Positions 1 to 5,553 of a stretch of DNA of 8,717 nucleotides are shown here, piece by piece. The notes below the pieces were generated by a model. It was not told the DNA's origin. It was given only the letters and a program-made list of their open reading frames with translations, and ran no database searches. This stretch comes from Bacteriovoracales bacterium (GTDB lineage: Bacteria > Bdellovibrionota > Bacteriovoracia > Bacteriovoracales > Bacteriovoracaceae), in NCBI GenBank assembly GCA_007117175.1, contig SKGZ01000204.1, positions 1 to 8,717 of the forward strand, read 5' to 3'. The first letter of the stretch is position 1; each line of letters opens with the position of its first letter. The translations under genes and the position numbers were made by a program.

Positions 1-114
1 TCAGAATTTATTAGAGGCAAAAGGAAGCTTAAAGTTGAAACTTTAGACAAGTACTTAACTGTTTTTAAATTAAAATCAAAAATTATCGTTATTCAAGACA
101 ATGATGTTGCCTAG
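1..114 (+). CDS. 3' end of a probable HTH (XRE-like) regulator, partial
   Basis: Frame 1 is open from the window edge to a TAG at 112-114 and gives 37 residues. The start lies outside the window. The segment SEFIRGKRKLKVETLDKYL resembles the end of the recognition helix and helices 4-5 of Cro/C1-type HTH proteins, where a serine-aromatic-x-R/x-G-x-R pattern is followed by 'x-x-ETLDKxxxxF'. The last residues (about 25-37) are basic and then hydrophobic, without a known motif. If it is a regulator it could act on the palindrome 139 bp downstream, but nothing in the sequence proves that link. Only the C-terminus is visible, so the family assignment rests on one short match. Confidence 0.5.
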   Translation, partial: SEFIRGKRKLKVETLDKYLTVFKLKSKIIVIQDNDVA

Positions 115-245
115 ATTGAAACCACTCTTAATTGTCCCTATCCATTCATTTATTTAAGCTTTGTAAGTTCTACCGAGTCCATGACAATATTTTACGCCAT
201 CGTGTCAATAAAATTAGATACTTGCTGACCTGATTTAATATTTTG

Positions 246-274
246 TAGACAAACTCCAAATATTCATGAATATT
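246..274 (+). promoter_or_regulatory. Weak sigma70-like promoter candidate for the first ATPase
   Basis: TAGACA at 246-251 matches the -35 consensus at 5 of 6 positions. It is followed by a 17-bp spacer and AATATT at 269-274 (4 of 6 to TATAAT). The -10 lies inside the right half of the 28-bp palindrome and ends 8 nt before the ATG at 283, almost the same geometry as the better promoter of the second ATPase. The -10 is poor, so this is tentative. Confidence 0.3.
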
Positions 275-280
275 TGGAGT
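253..280. repeat. 28-bp perfect palindrome at the start of the first ATPase gene
   Basis: The half-site ACTCCAAATATTCA (253-266) is followed directly by its exact reverse complement (267-280), with no spacer or mismatch. The palindrome ends 2 nt before the ATG at 283. Its right arm contains GGAG (276-279), the only Shine-Dalgarno-like sequence for that ATG. It could be a dimeric repressor operator over the -10 region, or an RNA hairpin that hides the ribosome binding site. There is no U-run after it, so it is not an intrinsic terminator. Confidence 0.85.
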
Positions 281-282
281 GT

Positions 283-1431
283 ATGTATAAAAGATTATTA
301 AACCTTAAAAACCCCAAAAAAAGCTTCTTTTTGTGGGGGCAAAGACAAACAGGTAAAAGTTCTTTATTGCATGAAACATTTCAAGGTATGACTTATATTA
401 ATCTTTTAGAGACTGATACATTCCTTGAATATTCCACTCGTCCAGCTCTGCTTAGAGATCATTTAAATCACCTCCCCCAGAAAAGCATTGTGATTATAGA
501 TGAAGTGCAAAAAATTCCATCTTTACTGGATGAAGTTCACAACCTTATCGAAAGTAAAAAATTAATTTTTGGTCTGTGTGGATCAAGTGCAAGAAAATTA
601 AAGCGAGGTCATGGAAATTTACTTGGAGGACGTGCAAGAAGGTTTGAACTTTATGGGTTTTCTGCCGTAGAGCTAGCTCAGGATTTTCAGTTAACAAAGA
701 TGTTAAATCGAGGTTATCTGCCTTCATTTTATCTGGATGATGATTTTGCTCAGGCTCAACGAAGTTACGTCTTTGATTATTTAAAAGAAGAAATTTTAGC
801 AGAGGGCCTCACAAGAAGCTTGCCTATATTTTCTCGTTTTCTTGAAACCGCGGCTCTCTCCGATACAGAAATAATTAATTTCTCTAATATTGCAAGAGAA
901 GTAGGTGTCTCAGTTAAAACCAGCCAAGCACACTTTGAGATTCTAGAAGATACATTAACGGGAACATTTCTTCCTGCTTATACTAAAAAAGTAAAAAGAA
1001 GGATAAAGCAATCTGCTAAATTTTACTTTTCGGATGTGGGAATTGTTAACTTTTTAGCAAGGCGAAAACACTTACTGCCAAAAAGTAGTGAGTTTGGAAA
1101 AGCCTTTGAAAATTGGGTTTATCATGAACTAAAATGTTATCAAAGCTATAAGGACAATAGTCTTCTTATCCATTATTGGGCCCTCACATCGGGCGTTGAA
1201 GTAGATTTTATTTTAAATGATATGGAAGTTGCCATAGAAGCTAAAGCCTCCAGTCGCATTACCTCTGATCACTGTAAAAACCTTCGTGAACTCAAAGCTG
1301 ATTTTCCCAAGATTAAATCGAGAATTATAGTTTCTATAGAGGATAAACTCCGCACAACAGATGATGGAATTAAAATCATACCAGCCCAAATGTTTGTTGC
1401 CATGCTTTGGAACAGAGAAATAATAAAATAA
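283..1431 (+). CDS. AAA-type ATPase with C-terminal DUF4143 / PD-(D/E)XK-like domain (first copy)
   Basis: This 382-residue protein belongs to the large AAA_14/DUF4143 group of predicted ATPases. The group is common in accessory DNA and its cellular role is not settled. The Walker A motif GQRQTGKSS lies at residues 19-27 and Walker B (SIVIIDE) at 68-74, followed by the family-typical 'VQKIP' and, further on, 'GSS' and 'GGRARR'. Around residues 195-230 a winged-HTH-like segment (IAREVGVSVKTSQAHFEIL) precedes the C-terminal domain. That domain has EVDF (E306, D308) and then EAK (E319, K321), the D...ExK pattern of restriction-endonuclease-fold proteins, so nuclease activity is possible but unproven. 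The ATG at 283 was chosen because the family usually begins 'MxKRxL' just before the P-loop. A TTG in frame at 274 would add three residues, but it lies within the palindrome. No signal peptide or membrane segment is seen. The gene ends 130 bp before a second, diverged gene of the same class. Confidence 0.85.
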   Translation: MYKRLLNLKNPKKSFFLWGQRQTGKSSLLHETFQGMTYINLLETDTFLEYSTRPALLRDHLNHLPQKSIVIIDEVQKIPSLLDEVHNLIESKKLIFGLCGSSARKLKRGHGNLLGGRARRFELYGFSAVELAQDFQLTKMLNRGYLPSFYLDDDFAQAQRSYVFDYLKEEILAEGLTRSLPIFSRFLETAALSDTEIINFSNIAREVGVSVKTSQAHFEILEDTLTGTFLPAYTKKVKRRIKQSAKFYFSDVGIVNFLARRKHLLPKSSEFGKAFENWVYHELKCYQSYKDNSLLIHYWALTSGVEVDFILNDMEVAIEAKASSRITSDHCKNLRELKADFPKIKSRIIVSIEDKLRTTDDGIKIIPAQMFVAMLWNREIIK

Positions 1432-1452
1432 AAAAATCGGCATTAAAGAATT

Positions 1453-1483
1453 TTCAGAAAAGTTGCGACTTGGCTTAAGATGC
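1453..1483. repeat. 31-bp degenerate direct repeat, copy 1 (after first ATPase)
   Basis: Aligned without gaps to 2734-2764 it matches at 22 of 31 positions, and at 21 of 26 over the core 1458-1483 (AAAAGTT..GACTTG..TTAAGA.GC). All nine differences are transitions. A further shared 11-mer, TAAAGAATTTT, lies just before it (1444-1454), and before copy 2 at 2708-2718 with about 16 extra bases in between. The core can fold as a small hairpin, AAGT-loop-ACTT (1460-1471), whose arms are conserved while the loop varies. Confidence 0.65.
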
Positions 1484-1513
1484 AAGCTCGATTAGCACCA
1501 CTTCATCCATTTA

Positions 1514-1541
1514 AATTTTGCTAGATTGACCTAGCAAAATT
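1514..1541. promoter_or_regulatory. Inverted repeat (operator candidate) around the -35 box of the second ATPase
   Basis: The arms AATTTTGCTAG (1514-1524) and CTAGCAAAATT (1531-1541) are perfect reverse complements separated by six bases, spanning 28 bp. The spacer carries most of the -35 hexamer, so a dimeric protein bound here would block RNA polymerase. The half-site differs from that of the 253-280 palindrome, so a different regulator is implied if both are operators. Confidence 0.7.
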
Positions 1542-1554
1542 AATAGGGTATACT
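1526..1554 (+). promoter_or_regulatory. Sigma70-type promoter of the second ATPase, probably leaderless
   Basis: TTGACC at 1526-1531 (5 of 6 to the -35 consensus) is followed by exactly 17 bp and TATACT at 1549-1554 (5 of 6 to the -10 consensus). The -10 ends 7 nt before the ATG at 1562, so transcription should start at or within a base or two of the start codon. No Shine-Dalgarno occurs at a usable distance; the nearest G-rich run, GGG at 1546-1548, is 13 nt away and inside the promoter. Confidence 0.7.
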
Positions 1555-1561
1555 ATCAAAA

Positions 1562-2707
1562 ATGAAAGTGGTTAAAAATCTTAAATATATCAAAGACTTA
1601 TCTGACAAGCTCAGTCGCTATCCTCATCTAGTTCAGGTGTTAATTGGTCCTCGCCAAGTGGGAAAAACCACTTCCATTATCGCGTTTTTAAAGCAGCATT
1701 ATGCCGATGGATTCCACTATTATAACTCTGAAGAGCATTTTCAAAGTAGTAACCAATGGGTGCAAGAGTGTTGGTACAAGGCGCAAAAACAAAATAAAGT
1801 ACTAGTGATAGACGAAGTCCAAAAGATTCCTGATTGGGCGCAAGTAATTAAGGCCATGTGGGATCAACAACAATTGAGTGGAAGAAAAATCAAGTGCATT
1901 GTTCTTGGTTCTTCTTCACTGTCTATTCAAAAAGGTCTCAGTGAATCCTTGGCCGGTCGATTTATGCTCACTCAAGCCTTTCATTGGAATTATACTGAGT
2001 CAAAAGAGGGATACAATCTTTCTTGGGAAGAGTATTTGGAAATTGGAGGGTATCCAGGAGCCTACCCCATGAGAGAAAATCTCAGCGATTGGCAAAACTA
2101 CGTCAAAAACTCTTTGGTACAAGCAGTCATCGAAAAAGACATCCTACTTAATCACACTGTTAAGTCTCCCGCCCTTTTTAGGCAGTGCTTTGAAATACTG
2201 ACAAGCTACCCTGCTCAAGAAATCAGTTATACCAAGCTACTTGGTCAATTGCAAAACAAAGGAAACACTGATCTTATCAAGCACTACTTGAGTTTATTTG
2301 AGGGTGCCTTTTTGATTAAGCAGCTGAGTAAATTTTCCGCAGGCAAAATTCGACAAAAAGCCTCTTCACCTAAAATTATTCCCCTTTGTCCTGCCTTTTA
2401 CTATATGCAAACTCTCTCTGCGCTTACTTCCAAGGAGAAAGGAAGAATTTTTGAATTAATTGTTGGTATGGCTTTACTCAGGAGTGGTTATGAAATGTTT
2501 TACTGGCGTGATGGCCAGTATGAAGTGGATTATGTACTCAAGTTTGGAAAAAATCTTTGGGCCATCGAAGTCAAATCAGGTCAAAGTAAAAAGGCAAACG
2601 GCCTACTTCGTTTTAATCAACTCTACCCTGATGCTAAGATGGTGATGATAAACCAAGAAAATTATATTGAATTAGAAAAAGATGTTATTGGCTTTTTACA
2701 AAGTTGA
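1562..2707 (+). CDS. AAA-type ATPase with C-terminal DUF4143 / PD-(D/E)XK-like domain (second copy)
   Basis: This 381-residue ATPase is of the same general class as the gene before it but is a distant relative, not a recent duplicate. Walker A is GPRQVGKTT at residues 29-37 and Walker B is VLVIDE ending at D84-E85, followed by 'VQKIP'. A 'LGSSSLSIQKGLSESLAGRF' block (about 117-136) is characteristic of the family. The middle part (about 205-260) is the helical linker that in relatives holds a winged helix. The C-terminal domain has YEVDY (E321, D323) and AIEVKSG (E336, K338), an intact D...ExK signature of the restriction-endonuclease fold. The biochemical role is not known; chaperone-like remodelling or nuclease action in defence or addiction functions is speculation. 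The start fits both the family length and the promoter position, and the mRNA is probably leaderless. The gene has its own promoter and operator, so it need not be co-transcribed with the first ATPase. Confidence 0.88.
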   Translation: MKVVKNLKYIKDLSDKLSRYPHLVQVLIGPRQVGKTTSIIAFLKQHYADGFHYYNSEEHFQSSNQWVQECWYKAQKQNKVLVIDEVQKIPDWAQVIKAMWDQQQLSGRKIKCIVLGSSSLSIQKGLSESLAGRFMLTQAFHWNYTESKEGYNLSWEEYLEIGGYPGAYPMRENLSDWQNYVKNSLVQAVIEKDILLNHTVKSPALFRQCFEILTSYPAQEISYTKLLGQLQNKGNTDLIKHYLSLFEGAFLIKQLSKFSAGKIRQKASSPKIIPLCPAFYYMQTLSALTSKEKGRIFELIVGMALLRSGYEMFYWRDGQYEVDYVLKFGKNLWAIEVKSGQSKKANGLLRFNQLYPDAKMVMINQENYIELEKDVIGFLQS

Positions 2708-2733
2708 TAAAGAATTTTTAATACCAACTCAAC

Positions 2734-2764
2734 TCTGAAAAAGTTATGACTTGATTTAAGACGC
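2734..2764. repeat. 31-bp degenerate direct repeat, copy 2 (after second ATPase)
   Basis: This is the partner of 1453-1483, at an offset of 1281 bp. It reads AAAAGTT..GACTTG..TTAAGA.GC over 2739-2764. Its last nine bases overlap the end of the minus-strand antitoxin gene. Read on the minus strand, both copies end a frame with codons for L-A-S-stop, so the repeat may be derived from the 3' end of an antitoxin-like gene. Confidence 0.65.
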
Positions 2765-3061
2765 TAAAGACTTTTTTGGTCGAACCATTAGCTCTAAACC
2801 AAGAGCATCAAGGATTGCCACTAAGTTTCTATGAGTGGGATTTCCTTTTTCAGAGAGCATCTTATAGATCGTTTGTCTGCCAATTCCTGTTTGATCTGAG
2901 ATGTAACCAACTCCATAAGCTTTCACAATCTCACCAAGGGCCACCTTCAAATACTCAGGGTCATGCTCTTGCATGGCTTCTGAAATAAAATGGCAAGCAA
3001 GCTCTGGGTCTTTTAGCTTTTCCATTAGGTATTCATTGAATGATGTACCTTTTGCGCTCAT
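2756..3061 (-). CDS. HigA-like type II antitoxin (HTH addiction-module antidote), apparently orphan
   Basis: The 101-residue protein follows the pattern of the 'probable addiction module antidote' family (TIGR02684-like). The N-terminal half (about 8-49) has the 'xxLKDPExAxxxxxxAxxExDxxxLxxALxEIxKAxG' layout. It is followed by an HTH at about 51-89 with IGRQTIYKMLSEKGNP and a final LDALGLEL. Such antitoxins bind a RelE/HigB-type ribosome-dependent mRNA interferase and repress their own operon through the HTH. GGAGG (3067-3071 on the plus strand as CCTCC) sits 5 nt before the ATG, an excellent ribosome binding site. The toxin normally lies just upstream in the same operon. Here only an N-terminal remnant is present at 3033-3128, so the antitoxin probably lacks its cognate toxin in this window. 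It converges on the second ATPase with 48 bp between the stop codons. Confidence 0.8.
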   Translation of the reverse strand: MSAKGTSFNEYLMEKLKDPELACHFISEAMQEHDPEYLKVALGEIVKAYGVGYISDQTGIGRQTIYKMLSEKGNPTHRNLVAILDALGLELMVRPKKSLAS

Positions 3062-3128
3062 ATTTGCCTCCGTTTTTTAATGAATCAAGCCACTCTCTAT
3101 CAGGCTCTCTTTCCTTAATCTTCTTCAT
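3033..3128 (-). pseudogene. Remnant of the N-terminus of a HigB/RelE-like toxin
   Basis: A 31-codon frame starts at ATG 3128-3126; an in-frame GTG at 3140 is an alternative. It runs through the antitoxin's ribosome binding site and stops 29 bases inside the antitoxin gene. Its residues EREPDREWLDSLKN resemble the N-terminal 'GRDPFxEWLxSLKD' block of Gp49-like/HigB killer proteins. Those proteins are usually near 100 residues and contain catalytic and RNA-binding residues further on, none of which are present here. The frame sits exactly where the toxin should be, between the operator and the antitoxin. The likely history is an internal and 3' deletion of the toxin that kept the antitoxin and its ribosome binding site. 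A short leader peptide is the alternative reading. Confidence 0.5.
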
Positions 3129-3152
3129 TCCAATGTACACTGAAAAAGATAG

Positions 3153-3174
3153 ATTGTAGACTATAATCTACAAT
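3153..3174 (-). promoter_or_regulatory. Palindromic operator and -10 region of the antitoxin operon
   Basis: ATTGTAGA (3153-3160) and TCTACAAT (3167-3174) are perfect 8-bp arms. The six central bases pair at all but one position pair, so the palindrome is 22 bp with one mismatched pair. On the minus strand the centre contains TATAGT (3165-3160), a 5-of-6 match to the -10 consensus, about 32 nt upstream of the ATG at 3128. No convincing -35 is seen. The layout matches autoregulation by the HTH antitoxin. The plus strand reads TATAAT here, but no plus-strand gene follows it. Confidence 0.65.
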
Positions 3175-3223
3175 ATGCCTGTTTTATGATATATTCTGGC
3201 TTATCAATATTTTTAAATCGCTG

Positions 3224-3268
3224 AAAAAAATGACAGTGATTTCAATACCGCTTCAACTGAATCACTGT
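3224..3268 (-). terminator. Intrinsic terminator of the trmFO-EamA operon
   Basis: On the minus strand, ACAGTGATT (3268-3260) pairs perfectly with AATCACTGT (3241-3233) across an 18-nt loop. It is followed after CA by a run of seven T (3230-3224). The stem begins inside the last codons of the EamA gene and the stop codon (3244-3242) lies in the loop. The stem is only moderately GC-rich and the loop is long, but position, direction and U-run agree. Confidence 0.7.
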
Positions 3269-4144
3269 GGAGCCCAGAATTAACAATGCGGCTCCACAGA
3301 TTTGAATCCAATCCAAGGCCTGGCCAAGAAAGATCCAATTGACAGTGACTGCGCAGACCGGAAAGAATAATTCGGCGATGGCGGCCATACGAGCACTGAC
3401 TTTCATCAATCCCTTATAATAAAGATACATTCCCAAGAAGGCCGATAGACTGACCATGGCAATAATCATCAAGTAATCGTATCCGGCCAGTGAGCCCAGT
3501 GAGCGCTGCCAATTGATCAGTGGCAGTAAAACCAAGAATCCCAAAGCAAAACGGCCGGCCATGATTTCTTTTTCTTGATAACCGGCCAAGGTTAGTTTTT
3601 TACCAAACACGGTGGCACTCCCCCAACCTAAGATGGCAATGCCCACCAGTGCGTAACCTAAAAAAGAGCCGGAGCTCAAGTAGTTGGAGATCTCTAACTT
3701 TCCACTCACAAGAGCTAAAATGACTTTAGAGGAGCTGACTAAAATCGCGCCTAGTAGTGAAAGTGCTCCCCATAAGAAAAACTTTGCTTGTAATTTTTCG
3801 GCCAATAATAAACGTGCGAGGCTGACGACCACTAGGGGCTGTAGTTTTTGCAGTAAAATCACCAAGGAGGGATCCAGGTGTTGAAAGGCCTTAGTGAAGG
3901 CAACGGTGGCAAAGGCCGAGCCAATGGCCCCCACCATGAAAAAGGAAAAGAAATCAGTGATGCGCGAGCTGGCAATTTTTCGCCAGTTTTTGAAAAGAAA
4001 GTAAGCAAAGACGGTAGTTAAAAGAGCGTGCTCCACAAAGACAATACCCAGGCCAGAGTGACCGGCCTGGATCAGAGGGTAGCGAAATAAGGTGTCCAAG
4101 GCCCAGCAAAGACAGGCCAAGAAAATATAGCTTAAACCTAGCAT
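3242..4144 (-). CDS. EamA-family (drug/metabolite transporter superfamily) permease
   Basis: The 300-residue protein is almost entirely hydrophobic, with about ten membrane segments in two similar halves (about 1-140 and 155-300), the duplicated EamA architecture. Family features include an early tryptophan-rich start (LACLCWALDTLFRYPLI) and, at the end of the first half, 'LxxLQPLxVxxLARLLLxEKLQAKFFLWGALSLLGA'. The second half repeats this with 'AELFFPVCAVTVNWIFLGQALDWIQICGAALLILGS'. Such proteins sit in the inner membrane and move small metabolites, often exporting amino acids; the substrate cannot be read from this sequence. AGGA is placed 7 nt before the ATG. The gene begins 29 bp after the trmFO stop on the same strand, so the two are probably one transcript, ending at the terminator at 3224-3268. 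Nothing links transport function to tRNA methylation. Confidence 0.9.
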   Translation of the reverse strand: MLGLSYIFLACLCWALDTLFRYPLIQAGHSGLGIVFVEHALLTTVFAYFLFKNWRKIASSRITDFFSFFMVGAIGSAFATVAFTKAFQHLDPSLVILLQKLQPLVVVSLARLLLAEKLQAKFFLWGALSLLGAILVSSSKVILALVSGKLEISNYLSSGSFLGYALVGIAILGWGSATVFGKKLTLAGYQEKEIMAGRFALGFLVLLPLINWQRSLGSLAGYDYLMIIAMVSLSAFLGMYLYYKGLMKVSARMAAIAELFFPVCAVTVNWIFLGQALDWIQICGAALLILGSTVIQLKRY

Positions 4145-4173
4145 TTTAAATTCCTAATGATAGGATACTGCAC

Positions 4174-5514
4174 TTAGCAGGTCTGCTCAAACTCAATCCA
4201 CATTTGCTGAGCTCTTTGCACGATTAATTGTTTCTTCTGGGCGCGACGATCCCCTCTTTTTTGTTTTTTATCCATCTCCACTGGGGGGAAGAGACCAAAA
4301 TTAACGTTGCTAGGAGTAGGCCTTTCACAGGTCATCAGATAATTCATCAGTGCTCCTATGCAGGTTTGCACGGGCCAGCGCAAAGTGGGTTGTCCCATTA
4401 GGCGGCGCTGCACTTGCCAAGCGGTATAGAGTCCTGAGCTGGCACTTTCAGTATAGCCCTCCACTCCGGTGATTTGTCCGGCAAACCACAGAGTCTCATC
4501 CATTTTACTACTCATATCAAAATTTAAAACTCGGCTGGCATTTAAAAAGCTATTGCGATGAACCGAACCTAGGTGAAAAAATTGTGCATTGGCAAAGCCT
4601 GGCAGAGTGCGAAACACTCGCAATTGCTCTTTATAGGTGAGTCTATTTTGAAATCCCACGAGATTAAAGGCCGAACCCAAAAAGTTTTCTTTTCTTAATT
4701 GCACCACTGCATAAGGGCGCTGTCCGTCTGGCATCTCTAGTCCTAAGGGTTTCATGCAAGAAAAACGTGGAGTGTCGACTCCTCTCTCGGCCATGAGATC
4801 CACAGGAAGACAGCCTTCAAAGAATTTATAGTCTTCAAAGTCTTGGGGAGGGACTTTTTCAGCTGCCAGCATTAGATCAATGAATTGATAATACTGCTGC
4901 TTATTCAAAGGACAGTTAAGATAATCCCCATCGGTTTCATCTGCGTGGCGATCCTTAAAATAAAGTTCAGAGGTATCCAAACTCTCCCCATCCACCACCG
5001 GAGCGATGGCATCATAAAAGTAAAAGTCCTCTTCCCCCACATGTTGGCGAATCCATTTTTCCAGTACTGGGTGAGTCAATGGCCCTGAGGCCATAATCAC
5101 GTGATCGGCCTTGAGCTCATCTTTGAGGGCCAGAGGATCTTCGGCCTCTCTTTCGTGTAAGCTAATATTGGGATGATCTTGTAAGGATTGAGTGATGTAT
5201 TGAGAAAACTTTTCGCGATCCACCGCCAGTGCACTGCCTGCAGGCACCGCACAAAGCTGGGCCGCTTTTAAAATCAAAGATCCCAAGCGCTGCATCTCCA
5301 CCTTTAATAGTCCATGGGCTGTGTGAATATCAGTGGACTTTAAAGAATTAGTACACACTAACTCTGCAAATAGTGGAGTTTTTTGCGCAGGATTAGGTCG
5401 CTTTCTTTTACACTCAATTAAGTGCACATGAATGTTTTGATTGGCCAAAAACCAAGCTGCTTCACTGCCGGCCATCCCAGCGCCAATTACTACAACTTTT
5501 TTTGTTTCTGCCAT
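4174..5514 (-). CDS. trmFO: Methylenetetrahydrofolate-tRNA-(uracil-54-C5)-methyltransferase (FADH2-oxidizing) TrmFO
   Basis: TrmFO makes 5-methyluridine at position 54 in the T-loop of tRNA, using the methylene group of 5,10-methylenetetrahydrofolate and FADH2, unlike the SAM-dependent TrmA. The 446 residues match the usual family length of about 435-470. The N-terminal FAD-binding motif GAGMAGSEAA is at 11-20. FAELVCTNSLKS (49-60) carries Cys54, and FFEGCLPVDLMAERG (231-245) carries Cys235; these correspond to the two functional cysteines of the family. PAGSALAVDR (91-100) and GQITGVEGYTESASSG (346-361), the second FAD-contacting block, are also intact. The C-terminus (about 416-446) is basic. 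AAGGAG lies about 8 nt before the ATG. The enzyme is cytosolic. The gene is divergent from nadE, with 39 bp between the start codons, and leads the operon that includes the EamA permease. No disruption is seen. Confidence 0.96.
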   Translation of the reverse strand: MAETKKVVVIGAGMAGSEAAWFLANQNIHVHLIECKRKRPNPAQKTPLFAELVCTNSLKSTDIHTAHGLLKVEMQRLGSLILKAAQLCAVPAGSALAVDREKFSQYITQSLQDHPNISLHEREAEDPLALKDELKADHVIMASGPLTHPVLEKWIRQHVGEEDFYFYDAIAPVVDGESLDTSELYFKDRHADETDGDYLNCPLNKQQYYQFIDLMLAAEKVPPQDFEDYKFFEGCLPVDLMAERGVDTPRFSCMKPLGLEMPDGQRPYAVVQLRKENFLGSAFNLVGFQNRLTYKEQLRVFRTLPGFANAQFFHLGSVHRNSFLNASRVLNFDMSSKMDETLWFAGQITGVEGYTESASSGLYTAWQVQRRLMGQPTLRWPVQTCIGALMNYLMTCERPTPSNVNFGLFPPVEMDKKQKRGDRRAQKKQLIVQRAQQMWIEFEQTC

Positions 5515-5515
5515 C

Positions 5516-5544
5516 TAGTCATCTCCTTTCAGTCAGGGTATAAA
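5516..5544 (+). promoter_or_regulatory. Promoter candidate for nadE, leaderless geometry
   Basis: TAGTCA at 5516-5521 (4 of 6 to the -35 consensus), a 17-bp spacer and TATAAA at 5539-5544 (5 of 6 to the -10 consensus) fill the 39-bp gap between trmFO and nadE. The -10 ends 9 nt before the ATG at 5554. The only purine run that could serve as a Shine-Dalgarno, AGGG at 5535-5538, is 15 nt away. The transcript would therefore carry almost no leader. Confidence 0.5.
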
Positions 5545-5553
5545 TTTTGATCA

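Noticed and set aside
132..233. Short plus-strand open frame without ATG, with a basic C-terminus that looked transposase-like
   Set aside because: It is under 35 codons, has no start codon and no clear family motif, so it is probably chance.
545..727. Minus-strand open frame inside the first ATPase
   Set aside because: It is fully contained in a well-supported gene on the other strand, has no recognisable motif and no ribosome binding site that stands out.
1213..1485. Minus-strand open frame over the end of the first ATPase and the following gap
   Set aside because: Most of it is antisense to the conserved D...ExK domain and the product resembles nothing known.
1432..1561. Integron attC-type recombination site between the ATPases
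   Set aside because: The repeats suggested a cassette array, but I see no paired core sites of the attC type, and the inverted repeat is better explained as a promoter operator.
2776..2988. Plus-strand open frame opposite the antitoxin
   Set aside because: It is a shadow of the antitoxin gene, which has family motifs and a strong ribosome binding site.
3139..3167. Plus-strand promoter with a perfect TATAAT at 3162-3167
   Set aside because: The palindrome creates this box on both strands. No plus-strand gene follows, and the minus-strand use fits the antitoxin operon.
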